Source: Acidiferrum sp963771295 (GTDB taxonomy: Bacteria > Acidobacteriota > Terriglobia > Acidiferrales > UBA7541). Taken from it: 64,000 bases of DNA. Both the position numbers and the translations under genes were made by a program. Each line of letters starts with the position of its first letter. Within the stretch, counting starts at the first letter, position 1. The notes under the pieces were generated by a model. It saw only the letters and a program-made list of their open reading frames with translations. It had not been told where the DNA came from and made no database searches. Below are positions 50,119 to 58,815 of this stretch, one piece after another. The stretch lies in contig CAVYTB010000012.1 of assembly GCA_963771295.1 (NCBI GenBank), positions 62,001-126,000 on the forward strand, written 5' to 3'.

Positions 50119-50970
50119 TCAACCGGGATTCTGTTTCCTTTCCTTTTTTCTTGCCGGTGAGGGAACGGGGAGAGTTGGCTCGTGTTCGCGGCGCGGGTCC
50201 GCGCAAACTGCAAAGCGAACGGTTTCGCCAGCGTCCTGGCGCGAAACGGAACTTTTGTCGATGTCGATATAGTGAGGCGCCACTCGTTGAATGCGCGAGC
50301 GAACGATTTCCGCCTCGCTGGTCCATCCATCCAGCAAGCAACTGGGCGTGTGCAAAAGTCGTCCCGCGCTGTTCCTCGAATGCAACGACCAGGCAGCCAC
50401 CTCTTTTTGCAAACGCAGCACCAGCGAAGCGCAGGTTTTGGCGTTCGATTCCTGCGAAAGAACCAGCAAAATCGTTGGCGTGCTTTCCACCGCGCGCCGC
50501 AAACGGAACCACACATTCAGCGGAATCTGCCGCACCACACGCGCGGGAGCATCCGCCAGGTCCAGCGCAATCAGGCCGAAGCCTCCGCCATGCAAAAGCA
50601 AATCCGTGGAACGCAAAGCCTGGTCCAGGCTGCGGCAGCGCACCCAAAGAACCTGTTCGAGATGCACGCCGGCGGCTTGCGCAACATTTGGATCGAACGC
50701 ATCCTGCGCATCCACCAGCGCGCACGCTTCGGCATTCCTGGTGCGTCCTGCCAGCGTCGAAAGAAGGATGGAAGTTTTTCCCGAAGAGACGGGGCCGTAA
50801 ATTTCCGTCAGGCTTCCGCGCGGTAGGCCCCCGGTGGTTTCATCCAACGCCGGGATTCCAGTAGGAGCGGTGCAAGTGGCCTCCGGTTCGCGAAGGCGAA
50901 AGGGAGAAAGGACGCGCCCGGCAAGGGCGGATTCGACCTGGAGACGTAAAGCAGCAGAAGAGGAGCGCAT
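50119..50970 (-). CDS. imuA: ImuA, RecA-like mutasome protein
   Basis: 283 residues. A RecA-type core begins at LDETTGGLPRGSLTEIYGPV, with Walker A GPVSSGKTS at 59-67 and a hydrophobic Walker B (GFGLIALDLAD). The Lys/Arg-rich tail is unconserved. It is the first gene of imuA-imuB-dnaE2. I chose the ATG at 50970; a TTG at 50979 is the alternative. No Shine-Dalgarno is evident for either. Divergent from udgX across about 114 bp, in which I could not identify a LexA box. Confidence 0.88.
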   Translation of the reverse strand: MRSSSAALRLQVESALAGRVLSPFRLREPEATCTAPTGIPALDETTGGLPRGSLTEIYGPVSSGKTSILLSTLAGRTRNAEACALVDAQDAFDPNVAQAAGVHLEQVLWVRCRSLDQALRSTDLLLHGGGFGLIALDLADAPARVVRQIPLNVWFRLRRAVESTPTILLVLSQESNAKTCASLVLRLQKEVAAWSLHSRNSAGRLLHTPSCLLDGWTSEAEIVRSRIQRVAPHYIDIDKSSVSRQDAGETVRFAVCADPRREHEPTLPVPSPARKKERKQNPG

Positions 50971-51084
50971 GGCAATCAAGGGCGAGGAAGGGGAGTATTC
51001 GCTTTTTGTTCGCCATGATTATTTTCCCTCGCCTCGGTAGCCTTTGTCAAACTTTCGCGATTTCCCCAGCATCTACACCAATGC

Positions 51085-51720
51085 ATGACTCGCTCGAAAA
51101 AAACCGCAGCCTCGCCGCAACTGCCGCTCCTGCCGCATTCGTTGAAGGAATTAGCCCGGCAGGCCCAGGACTGCAAAAATTGCGATCTTTGGCGCAACGC
51201 CACGCAGACGGTTTTTGGCGCCGGCAGCTCGCGCGCTCCCATCATGCTGGTCGGCGAACAGCCAGGAGATCAGGAAGATTTACAGGGGAAGCCCTTTGTC
51301 GGCCCGGCCGGAAAATTATTGCAAGCTACATTGCAAGAAGCCGGCGTCGATCTCAAGCAGGTGTACCTGACCAATGCCGTCAAACATTTCAAGTGGGAAC
51401 CGCGAGGCAAGCGCCGCATTCACAAGAAACCCAGCGCCAGCGAAATTGCCGCCTGCAGGCCCTGGCTGGATGCGGAAATCGCTGCGCTAAAGCCCAAAGT
51501 AATCGTTTGCCTCGGCGCCACAGCCGCGCAGGCCCTTCTCGGCCGCGCCTTTCGTGTAACCGAACATCGCGGCGAGCTGCTGGAGTCCTCTCTCGCTCCT
51601 TACGTAATGGCCACGGTGCATCCTTCTTCCATTTTGCGGGCTCCCGACGAAAAATCCCGCCACGAACAGGAACGGGAATTTCTGAAAGACCTGAAAAAGC
51701 TGGCCGCAATCAAATTGTGA
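51085..51720 (+). CDS. udgX: UdgX-type uracil-DNA glycosylase
   Basis: 211 residues. Fe-S cysteines Cys30, Cys33 and Cys124 plus CLG further on, the GEQPG motif (57-61), and HPSSILR near the C terminus place it in the family 4-like Fe-S UDGs. The loop KRRIH at 109-113, here with His113, is the hallmark of UdgX, which excises uracil and becomes covalently attached to the DNA through that His. It is divergent from the imuA-imuB-dnaE2 operon, suggesting a shared damage response. A homology search should confirm the KRRIH loop alignment. Confidence 0.9.
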   Translation: MTRSKKTAASPQLPLLPHSLKELARQAQDCKNCDLWRNATQTVFGAGSSRAPIMLVGEQPGDQEDLQGKPFVGPAGKLLQATLQEAGVDLKQVYLTNAVKHFKWEPRGKRRIHKKPSASEIAACRPWLDAEIAALKPKVIVCLGATAAQALLGRAFRVTEHRGELLESSLAPYVMATVHPSSILRAPDEKSRHEQEREFLKDLKKLAAIKL

Positions 51721-51839
51721 ACGCGGCGTGTGTCCGCTTGAGCCCCAATCGATCCTAAAGGAAAGACTGTATTGGCGTATTGCGGAAATGGAGATATGAA
51801 TGTTCCCCCATTTCTCAGCGAAAGGTGGTTATTTCAGCC

Positions 51840-52301
51840 ATGGCCTCTTTTGCGCACACCCAACCTGCGGCAACGTTCGACGACACGCCACAAGCTCCAA
51901 AGCAACCTCAGGCTCGCGTTCTGGTTGCCTCTCCCCAATTGGAAGTTCGCCAAGTGCTCATTCGTACTCTCGAGTGCCTTGCCGCGGATGTGATTTCCTG
52001 CTCGACGCGATCCCAGGCGGAGGAAGTGCTCGCCCGCCAGGAAGTGGATCTCGTTTTTTGCGACGAGCACCTGCCCGACGGTTCGTATGCCGATCTGATT
52101 CATGCCAATCATTTCAACCACAAAATCCCTCGCGTGGTTGTTACCACTCGCCACGGCGAATGGGATTTGTATCTCGAGGCGCTCAAGAAGGGGGCGTTCG
52201 ACATTACCCGCAGCCCTTGGCACGCCACTGATGTCGAAATGATTCTCATTCGCGCGCTGCGTGAAGAATCCCAGCAATCCGCGGCTCGCCAAGTTGCTTG
52301 A
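51840..52301 (+). CDS. Stand-alone receiver-domain protein
   Basis: 153 residues. After a 25-residue Pro/Gln-rich head it is one response-regulator receiver domain: RVLVASPQLEVRQVLIRTLE, the phosphoacceptor Asp in LVFCDEHLPDG, VVVTTRHGEWDLYLEALKKG as switch region, and AFDITRSPW in place of the usual AxDYLxKP. The conserved Lys of the last motif is replaced (SPW), so phosphorylation switching may be unusual. No output domain and no adjacent kinase. AAAGGTGG lies about 12 nt before the ATG. Confidence 0.85.
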   Translation: MASFAHTQPAATFDDTPQAPKQPQARVLVASPQLEVRQVLIRTLECLAADVISCSTRSQAEEVLARQEVDLVFCDEHLPDGSYADLIHANHFNHKIPRVVVTTRHGEWDLYLEALKKGAFDITRSPWHATDVEMILIRALREESQQSAARQVA

Positions 52302-52514
52302 ACATTCCTCTTTTTTCTGTACTTGCAAAAAATCGCCCGGTCCTCACGATAAAATTTGAGATTGCCTCTTACCGTTCCGCCATTCTCCGCATCCTGGTCT
52401 TGATAATACTTGTAGTACGGGAACTCCCCTATTCGTCAGTTTTTCGCTCGTGGCGCTGGATTGTGCCCACGCGTCAGCGGATAATGTTGGCGTGCAAGGG
52501 AAGCAGCACTAACG

Positions 52515-53354
52515 ATGATCGTCCGGCAACACAGCGACCCCATGGTAGTGATTCGCCAGACGGATCACGCGTTTCTCTCTGGATTTTTTGCGCGCGAATG
52601 GGGCAACGAGGTTTTTGCGCGGCCGGAGCCCTTTGCCTCGTTCTGCCTGGCGGCGGCTGAACACGATAATGGCTGGCAGGAATGGGAGATGCTGCCCGGC
52701 GTCGATCCCAAAACATTCGTGCCATACACATTCATGACCGTCCCGACAGAAGAGCATATTGCCCTGTATCAACGCGGCATTGAGCGCGCCGTTCGAGCCG
52801 ACCTTTACGCTGGCATGTTGATTGCCGGCCACTGCATGAACCTGTACGATCGCGCGCGCGCCACCATGCCCGGTTATTCCGCAAAATATGTGAAATCCCA
52901 CGAGCAGCATGTGGCCGCTGACTTTGTCCAGCGCTTGCGGCTGCAGCAGTTGCGCCTGAAGGTTGACCTGCGCAACGATCCAGCGATGAGACCGTTTACC
53001 GACGAATCTGCGATCAAAGCTAATCAGCAACGGTTGGACGCGCTCGATCGCCTATCGTTGTATTTCTGCCTTGGCGAAGGCGGCGATATCACGATTGAAG
53101 GTGTGCCGCTGAACGACGAGCGCGAAGTCGATTGGCAGCTTCGGGCTGTTGGAGAAAATCGTTACACTCTCGATCCCTATCCATTTCGGCGTGAACCTTT
53201 GGAGTTGGCCCTGTTGGAGCGGCGAATCCCCAAGCGCCGTTATGTGGATCAGGGCGACTTGCAGCAGGTATTGACGGCTGCGCCCTACTTCAACGCGCCC
53301 TTCACGCTCAGATCAGGCGCCGCGAAAAACGAGTTCTACACCGTCGGCGCATAA
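52515..53354 (+). CDS. DUF3891 family protein
   Basis: 279 residues. It opens with MIVRQHSDPMVVIRQTDHAF and contains AAAEHDNGW and GHCMNLYDRA, the His/Asp-rich pattern of DUF3891, an all-helical family with an HD-domain-like metal site. No enzymatic activity is established for the family that I can name. Preceded by 213 bp without a gene. No operon partner. Confidence 0.85.
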   Translation: MIVRQHSDPMVVIRQTDHAFLSGFFAREWGNEVFARPEPFASFCLAAAEHDNGWQEWEMLPGVDPKTFVPYTFMTVPTEEHIALYQRGIERAVRADLYAGMLIAGHCMNLYDRARATMPGYSAKYVKSHEQHVAADFVQRLRLQQLRLKVDLRNDPAMRPFTDESAIKANQQRLDALDRLSLYFCLGEGGDITIEGVPLNDEREVDWQLRAVGENRYTLDPYPFRREPLELALLERRIPKRRYVDQGDLQQVLTAAPYFNAPFTLRSGAAKNEFYTVGA

Positions 53355-53397
53355 CGTTTACAGTCTCCATTAACAGCTTGCGCAAGACTCTCATTTT

Positions 53398-53484
53398 GTC
53401 ATTCCGAACGGAGTCTGCGGAGTAAGGAATCTGCTTTTTTCCTTGGCATTTTACGAAAAGCAGATCCCTCGCTGCGCTTGGATG
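53398..53484. repeat. Dispersed inverted repeat (GTCATTC palindrome family), second copy
   Basis: GTCATTCCGAACGGAGTCTG matches the reverse-strand arm of the 43234-43321 element over 20 nt. The inner arms are AATCTGCTTTT and AAAAGCAGAT, the distal arm CCCTCGCTGCGCTTGGATG. It ends just before the STAS gene's stop and could serve as a terminator for the converging genes. Confidence 0.8.
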
Positions 53485-53499
53485 TTTTTCCGCAAGCTG

Positions 53500-53880
53500 C
53501 TAAGTCGCGGTAATGTCGCTGCCTCCCGAAGGCGCGGGGAAGTCTTGCGCCGCGTCGGAAGCGGTGGCGTAAATCTGAATGATCTTGTCGACCCGGGTCA
53601 TCTTCAGAGTGCCCTCGATCATTCCTTTCACTCCCACCAGCCGCAGCGAGCCTCCAAACTTCTTCAGTTGCGACAGGCATCGCACCACGCACCCGATCGC
53701 TGCGCTATCGATGTGCGTCACTTGCGACAAATCAAAGATCACGCGCAGTTCGTTGGCCCGGATCAACCCGTCCACTTCCTGCTCCACCCGCCGGCAATCC
53801 GTGCCCGCATGAACGCTGCCCTTCATTTCCACTACAGTTAGGCCAGGCTGAATCTGCCGCTTGCTCAAATGTAGGATCAC
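53500..53880 (-). CDS. STAS-domain anti-sigma-factor antagonist-like protein
   Basis: 126 residues, a single STAS domain: LTVVEMKGSVHAGTDC, then LRVIFDLSQVTHIDSAAIGC with the conserved phosphorylatable Ser of SpoIIAA-like proteins. Such proteins bind and inhibit an anti-sigma kinase in partner-switching systems. No kinase or sigma factor is adjacent. The start overlaps the stop of the 53877-54167 gene (ATGA), so the two are translated together. Confidence 0.88.
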   Translation of the reverse strand: MILHLSKRQIQPGLTVVEMKGSVHAGTDCRRVEQEVDGLIRANELRVIFDLSQVTHIDSAAIGCVVRCLSQLKKFGGSLRLVGVKGMIEGTLKMTRVDKIIQIYATASDAAQDFPAPSGGSDITAT

Positions 53881-54167
53881 GCTTCACCCTCATAAGGAAA
53901 CTGCCGGATCAGCCGCACGCAGTCGCCCAACGCCGCATAAAGCGAGTTTCCCCAGCCGCAGGGCACAAACGGAGCCGTCTGCTGGTTCAGCGATTTATCC
54001 GCCTCCGCGAAAAAACGCACGTGCTGCCCGGGTGGCGGCGTGGCAAATTCTTTTATGGTGATGCGGAAGGGAATTTCGGAGCCTTTTTGCGCCTTCAGCA
54101 CCGAAAAATAGTGCAGTTGCGCAAGCTGTTCGCCAGGGTTCTCCTGCACATACATCCAGTCACTCAT
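53877..54167 (-). CDS. Small hypothetical protein coupled to the STAS gene
   Basis: 96 residues, not recognised. SDWMYVQENPGEQLAQLHYF and a later FATPPPGQHVRFFAEADKSL suggest a small beta-rich protein; CGWGNSLYAALGDCVRLIRQ near the end is helical. The 4-bp overlap with the STAS gene suggests joint function in a signalling switch. No membrane segment or signal peptide. Confidence 0.6.
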   Translation of the reverse strand: MSDWMYVQENPGEQLAQLHYFSVLKAQKGSEIPFRITIKEFATPPPGQHVRFFAEADKSLNQQTAPFVPCGWGNSLYAALGDCVRLIRQFPYEGEA

Positions 54168-54362
54168 GCGTGGGCTCCCGCAAAGAGATTGCTTGTTTAG
54201 GTAGGGTCCGTCGTCACGGGATGTTAGGCTAACGTTAGCGCCAAGTCAACGCATTGCGAGTGCCCGTTTACACTTGACATTCTGCGTCGACCCGTACATG
54301 GTAAAGGGCTTTGCTTCTACTTCCGGCTTCTGCAGTGAGGAGGTACAGCAGGCACGTCCTAT

Positions 54363-55322
54363 ATGACCAATGTCCGACTCTGTTTTCACGATCGCTGTTT
54401 CGACGGCACCGCTTCAGCCGCACTCTTCTACCGCTTTTTTCGCGAACGCCAGGATGCCAACGCGCAGTTTCATTTCACTGGCATGACCCACAAGGCCAAG
54501 CATCCCTGGGAAGATGGCCTGTTCGATGGCGACGAGAACGTCATCGTCGACTTCAAATATTCCAATTCTCCGAAGGTCACCTGGTGGTTCGATCATCACC
54601 AGAGCGCATTCCTGACGCCTGCCGACGCCGAATACTTCAAGAAATTTCCCGGCAAAAATATGTATTACGAGCCGGATTACAAGTCCTGCACCAAGCTGAT
54701 CGCCACGGTCACCAAGGATAAGTTTGCTTTCGACACCAAGCCTTTGGAAGACTTGATCCATTGGGGCGACATCATCGACGGCGCACAGTTTCCCACGCCG
54801 CAGTCGGCCACCGAACTCACCGAACCGGCCACGCAGTTGGCGCTGGTGATTGAGGCCGCGCCGGAGGACGGCATTCCCGCTCGCATCATTCCGGAACTGG
54901 CTTATCGGTCCCTCGCCGAGATGGTCACTCTGCCGATCGTCGCCAAGCACCTCGGCCCTTTGCTGGAGCGACATCGCAAGTCCATCGACATCTTGCGGCA
55001 ACGCTGCGAAGCCAAAGATGGCGTGATCTTCTTCGACGTCAGCGACATGGATTTGGAGGGCTACAACAAATTCATTCCTTATTTGTTGCATCCCGAATGC
55101 GTTTATTCCGTCAGCGTTAGCGCCTCTCCTGTTCGCGCCAAAGTCTCGCTGGGCACGAACCCCTGGAACCAGGCCACCGCCGATCAGAATCTGGCCAGCT
55201 TGGCCGAAAAGTATGGCGGCGGAGGTCACCCCCGTGTTTCCGCCATCTCCTTCGATCCCCAGGACCTGCAACGTGCGCGCCAGGTAGCGCGGGATTTGGC
55301 GGCGGTGCTGCGCGCCAAATGA
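54363..55322 (+). CDS. DHH/DHHA1 phosphoesterase-like protein
   Basis: 319 residues. LCFHDRCFDGTASAALFYRF (residues 6-25) and WWFDHHQSAF (about 73-82) give the Asp/His metal ligands of the DHH superfamily. The C terminus has YGGGGHPRVSA, the substrate-binding motif of the DHHA1 domain. Relatives hydrolyse pyrophosphate, polyphosphate, cyclic dinucleotides or nano-RNA; the exact substrate cannot be read. Monocistronic, ending 88 bp before tRNA-Lys. Confidence 0.85.
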   Translation: MTNVRLCFHDRCFDGTASAALFYRFFRERQDANAQFHFTGMTHKAKHPWEDGLFDGDENVIVDFKYSNSPKVTWWFDHHQSAFLTPADAEYFKKFPGKNMYYEPDYKSCTKLIATVTKDKFAFDTKPLEDLIHWGDIIDGAQFPTPQSATELTEPATQLALVIEAAPEDGIPARIIPELAYRSLAEMVTLPIVAKHLGPLLERHRKSIDILRQRCEAKDGVIFFDVSDMDLEGYNKFIPYLLHPECVYSVSVSASPVRAKVSLGTNPWNQATADQNLASLAEKYGGGGHPRVSAISFDPQDLQRARQVARDLAAVLRAK

Positions 55323-55410
55323 AAACCGAAATCGCCACGAGCCGCGAAGTTTAGCTGCGACTTCAAGTCGACAACAATTTCAGAACAAGGTAAAATTAAG
55401 AATTGCCCGT

Positions 55411-55485
55411 GGACCGGTAGCTCAATGGTAGAGCAGTTGACTCTTAATCAACGGGTTGCAGGTTCGAGTCCTGCCCGGTTCACCA
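55411..55485 (+). tRNA. tRNA-Lys(CUU)
   Basis: 75 nt with encoded CCA. Acceptor GGACCGG/CCGGTTC (one G-T pair), anticodon stem GTTGA/TCAAC with loop CTCTTAA giving anticodon CTT, T stem GCAGG/CCTGC with loop TTCGAGT. The DNA following it is phage-like, so its 3' end is a plausible attachment site. Confidence 0.97.
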
Positions 55486-55770
55486 AAATCCCTTTAAAAA
55501 TGCACATTTTAGTCGTTCTGACGGCTGATTGGCGGGAACGGTTTTACGGTTGTTTTACGCGCGTGCGCGGGCAGAAGAGGCTGGAATAACACAAGCCTCT
55601 TCTTTTCGTACCGAGTGGTTCCCCCTTCGCTTCCTGCTTGACGCGTCCGAGTCAGCAGCCCGTTTCGAGGCTATTCGACTCCGAGGAGTCCGGTCAGCGC
55701 TCCGGGTAGTATCCTAATTTGGCCATGTGCGCCTCCCGATGCCAATTAAATGTATTACATTATTTGGACG

Positions 55771-56478
55771 ATGGAAGTTAGGCGAGTCATATCGTGTACC
55801 ATCTTGCTCTTTGCGATGTTCTTCGCAGGGTTGGTGGCCGGTACCCCAAACTGGTACACGGCCCTCACACGGCCCGAATGGTGGCAGGTTCTTATCGCGG
55901 CGGTAGGTATTGCCGTCATTGCATGGCAAGCGTTTTTGACAAGAAAAGCCATTGAAACTGGCAACAAAAGCGTGGAGACCTTCATTAGCAAAGAGCGTGC
56001 CCGCCTTAGGATCGACTTGGAAGAACTGGACTTGTCTCTTCAGCCCAACGGAGTTTATGAAGTCAAATTTGCGGTAAGCATTTTCGGAACAACTCCGGCC
56101 TTCATCATTGATACAAAGTGCGTTGCCTTCCACACTCCTTCCGATTGGATTGACTACGAAGAACTAGGTGACGCCGTGATGTTCCCCCTTCATTACATAC
56201 CCGCTGTCTTTCCTGCTAACAGCGAACCGATTCAAGACTTTGCTATCTTTCATTTCGACAGCGAAGGCCATACGCAGCAACTCATCGAGGGGATCGAAGC
56301 CGACAGGCTTTTCGTTGTGATACGGGGATTCATCATCTATAAGGATGTATTTGACCGGGAGCGTGAGACCAGATTCCGATATGTATGGAAATATCGGGAT
56401 AAGACCTCTATACCCGGCCTCAAACGTTGGGGAAACTGGGAAAAGTGCGGCAAGGACGAAGAAAATAAAGAGACTTAG
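55771..56478 (+). CDS. Membrane-anchored hypothetical protein
   Basis: 235 residues. Two N-terminal membrane helices (ISCTILLFAMFFAGLVAG, WWQVLIAAVGIAVIAWQAFL) are followed by a short coiled segment and a soluble beta-rich domain (ARLRIDLEELDLSLQPNGVY, FHFDSEGHTQQLIEGIEADR). This kind of two-helix protein is frequent as cargo near prophages. The start could also be the ATG at 55750. Stands alone between tRNA-Lys and the phage-like block. Function unknown. Confidence 0.6.
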   Translation: MEVRRVISCTILLFAMFFAGLVAGTPNWYTALTRPEWWQVLIAAVGIAVIAWQAFLTRKAIETGNKSVETFISKERARLRIDLEELDLSLQPNGVYEVKFAVSIFGTTPAFIIDTKCVAFHTPSDWIDYEELGDAVMFPLHYIPAVFPANSEPIQDFAIFHFDSEGHTQQLIEGIEADRLFVVIRGFIIYKDVFDRERETRFRYVWKYRDKTSIPGLKRWGNWEKCGKDEENKET

Positions 56479-56627
56479 TTCGCTTCCGGGCGTCGCTACT
56501 CTGAAAAGTTGGATGCTGAGGATGAGGACCTACGAAGCTCAGCTTTTAAGGGCCTTACGTCCTCGAAATGTTCACCCAAACAACAGCGGAGAAGTAGATG
56601 TGCGCCGAGTATAAGGTCGCTTAGAGG

Positions 56628-56867
56628 CTACTGCCTAACAAAGAGCCAGCCCATGCCGTTACACTGCATACACTGGTTATTGTGGTCATAACCTGTAGTT
56701 TCGCACGATGGGCATTCGGCCCAATCTTTCTCACCGATTGCGCTCTGATTTATTCCCGTGCATCTATGCGTGCTAGACATGCGTCCGCATTTCCCATTGA
56801 CCAAGATAATGTTATGGCCAGGCGCTCCACAGCGTGTGCAAATTGTGACTGGTTTAGGGCGCTTCAT
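56628..56867 (-). CDS. Small multi-CxxC zinc-binding-like protein
   Basis: 79 residues with eight or nine Cys: CTRCG near the start, KCGR and HRC in the middle, CPSC and CMQCNGMGW at the end. The last two pairs look like the DnaJ-type CxxCxGxG zinc motif in reduced form. ATG at 56867. No partner gene. Perhaps a zinc-binding accessory protein of the mobile element. Confidence 0.55.
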   Translation of the reverse strand: MKRPKPVTICTRCGAPGHNIILVNGKCGRMSSTHRCTGINQSAIGEKDWAECPSCETTGYDHNNQCMQCNGMGWLFVRQ

Positions 56868-57265
56868 GCGGTTGGACAGTGCATTCTACCATCTCAACCG
56901 GCTCCTTGGCGACAGACGGATGCACGCTGGTGCACGCTGCTTGGACACGCAGGCCGGGATGGGCGGCTACCCCGGCTTACGGAGTCGATTGTAGAAGGGC
57001 CGGCCGTGACCTTTTGGCCGGCCCTGCGCATAGTAACAGCGTTCCCAGGCATTCCCCGCTCATGAGACGAGGAAGCTGTCCTCGAAACGCGCAACCGATT
57101 AAGAAGATTATGGCCGCTGTGAAGGTGTCTGTCGTTGCCCTGGGGCATGTCTGTAGTTGCACTGGAGCAATCATGCGAGATGCATGCTTGCGGTGGATGC
57201 GCGGTAACACATTTCATTTTATACTTGAGACCCGTTCCTCTGCCAAAACCCTCCGAGGTGATGAA
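56868..57265. other. Gene-poor stretch with a perfect hairpin
   Basis: No supported gene. Arms AGGGCCGGCC (56996-57005) and GGCCGGCCCT (57016-57025) pair perfectly over 10 bp around a 10-nt loop. There is no T tract directly after it, so it is a weak terminator candidate at best. Confidence 0.5.
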
Positions 57266-57475
57266 ATGAAATGGCAGAGAACGCTGTACAAAACCGTCCG
57301 CATTGGACACCCGATAATTCCACCTCACTACTACTTGCTGAGCTACTTATCTTCGCTTTATCTGGCAGTGTCCCAGACTTGGGCGCGTTTGCGAACGAGG
57401 CACATCGAAAGTTTCTTGCAGAATCGTCTCATTAAGGTGGATGATTTGCCAAACGGCGATTCGCTCCCAAATTAG
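57266..57475 (+). CDS. Possible small hypothetical protein (69 aa)
   Basis: A 69-residue frame with GAGG 7 nt before the ATG. The middle is hydrophobic and Tyr/Leu-rich (IIPPHYYLLSYLSSLYLAVS), which may be a membrane segment. No recognised family and no operon partner; the coding claim is weak. Confidence 0.25.
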   Translation: MKWQRTLYKTVRIGHPIIPPHYYLLSYLSSLYLAVSQTWARLRTRHIESFLQNRLIKVDDLPNGDSLPN

Positions 57476-57533
57476 TTATCTAAGGTTAGCGAGTTAATCA
57501 GAACTTGCCCATGCCGGGAAGGGAGTCCTACAG

Positions 57534-58166
57534 ATGGATGAAGAGAAGGCTCTTGATAACGACCTAAAGAAACTACATGCAGAAGTAAATCAGATTGTTT
57601 CGCAGCGATTCCAACTCACGAATCTAGCAATTCTCGTGTTTGCAGCTATATGCGGCTGGGCAACGAGCAGCATCAACCGTCAAGGAGGCATAGGCATAGA
57701 ATACGTGTCCGTCATCACTGTCCTAGTGATTTTGGTTCTGGGGACAATCTTTTTCTATTTTATGCTTCTGCTCGGCATGATGCGGATATTCACGGTCTAC
57801 CTCGAAGAGAAATTTGGCTCCCACTGGGAGTCTGACTGGCACGAATACCGTCAACAGCCGTCCAGTAGGCAATATTTTGGATATAGCAAGGCTGGCGCCA
57901 GCGTTTTCTTGCTCTTGGGCCCTTTGGCTGTCGCGTTTTTCCTGATGCTCTCGTGGCTTAGTGGTGGATTTGTTTGGCGACCTCTTCTGTGGTTACCGTT
58001 TGGCGCGTTGCTCCTTTACTTAATCGGCGTAGGTGGAGCAGTCCGGGCCAGACATCTACTCATAAAAGAATCCACGATTAAACGTAATTGGACAGATGCC
58101 ATCAGGAGTGCCAACGAAAAACGAAAGAAAGCGTCCGCCGATGACCTGAGCAGGCGGCAAGGTTAG
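57534..58166 (+). CDS. Four-helix membrane protein, hypothetical
   Basis: 210 residues. The charged N-terminal helix (EKALDNDLKKLHAEVNQIVS) is followed by four likely membrane helices (LAILVFAAICGWATSSI, VSVITVLVILVLGTIFFYFM, VFLLLGPLAVAFFLMLSWL, LLWLPFGALLLYLIGVGGAV) and a basic tail. GGGAAGGGAG lies upstream of the ATG at 57534. Convergent with the terminase operon. Possibly phage-exclusion or cargo, but nothing in the sequence proves this. Confidence 0.6.
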   Translation: MDEEKALDNDLKKLHAEVNQIVSQRFQLTNLAILVFAAICGWATSSINRQGGIGIEYVSVITVLVILVLGTIFFYFMLLLGMMRIFTVYLEEKFGSHWESDWHEYRQQPSSRQYFGYSKAGASVFLLLGPLAVAFFLMLSWLSGGFVWRPLLWLPFGALLLYLIGVGGAVRARHLLIKESTIKRNWTDAIRSANEKRKKASADDLSRRQG

Positions 58167-58311
58167 GCAAGCGATACGCCACTCGGAGCCGCATCGGGTG
58201 AATGCGTGGGAGCACAAGCCATTTTACCTTCCGACAGATCAGGCCAGCGCTTATCGATGCTTCCGAGCGCACAGAATCGTCGCCGAAAAAATGATTGCGA
58301 ACCTCTCAACG

Positions 58312-58815
58312 TTAAAGCTCTTCTTCGAATGCTTCAGCAGCAACTTCTAGCGTCTTTCCATCTGCTGTTTGTGCCTCTGGCGCGAGCAGCTTCCGCGTGA
58401 GCACGTCTAGCTGCCCCAGCTCTTCTTCTGTGAGTTTCGCGAGTTTCGGGTCGCGGTAGACAGTGTGCCCGTGGACGAGACTGCCGCTCACTTTGATGGA
58501 TTGTGCTGGCGTGCCTTCTGCATAAGCGAGCAGCAGCGCGAGATGTTTGTAGCTGCCTTGCAGCGCTCGCCGGAACGACAGTTCCATCAGCCGCTCGGCT
58601 CCGCTCTTTTGCGTGCGCGGGTGCGGTTCGGCGAGACAGGCTTTCGCCGCTTCCGAGAACCACTTCGTCTTCGGTCGTCCGGCGGGGTTCGGCGGCGGAC
58701 AGCCCTTTTTCCAAGGGATCAAACCTGCGGGCATGGAACCCTTTTTTGGGCGGTGCCCTACGTTCGGTTTCTCGGTCTTCAATTTATCCATCCTTCCGGG
58801 TTCTCTTTGTCCCAT
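58312..58815 (-). CDS. DUF5681-like phage protein
   Basis: 167 residues. Basic Pro/Gly-rich head (WKKGCPPPNPAGRPKTKWFS) followed by a helical domain (ERLMELSFRRALQGSYKHLA, then AYAEGTPAQSIKV). The GRPK plus EGTPAQ layout matches DUF5681, a family found beside phage terminases that may act like a small terminase or DNA-binding packaging factor. ATG at 58815 with GGAGG about 10 nt upstream; it overlaps the previous gene by 37 bp. Last gene of the nine-gene run. Confidence 0.65.
   Translation of the reverse strand: MGQREPGRMDKLKTEKPNVGHRPKKGSMPAGLIPWKKGCPPPNPAGRPKTKWFSEAAKACLAEPHPRTQKSGAERLMELSFRRALQGSYKHLALLLAYAEGTPAQSIKVSGSLVHGHTVYRDPKLAKLTEEELGQLDVLTRKLLAPEAQTADGKTLEVAAEAFEEEL

Noticed and set aside
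50971..51084. LexA box between imuA and udgX
   Set aside because: No GAAC-N4-GTTC or CTG-N10-CAG type site could be read; control by DNA damage is expected from the gene set but not shown.
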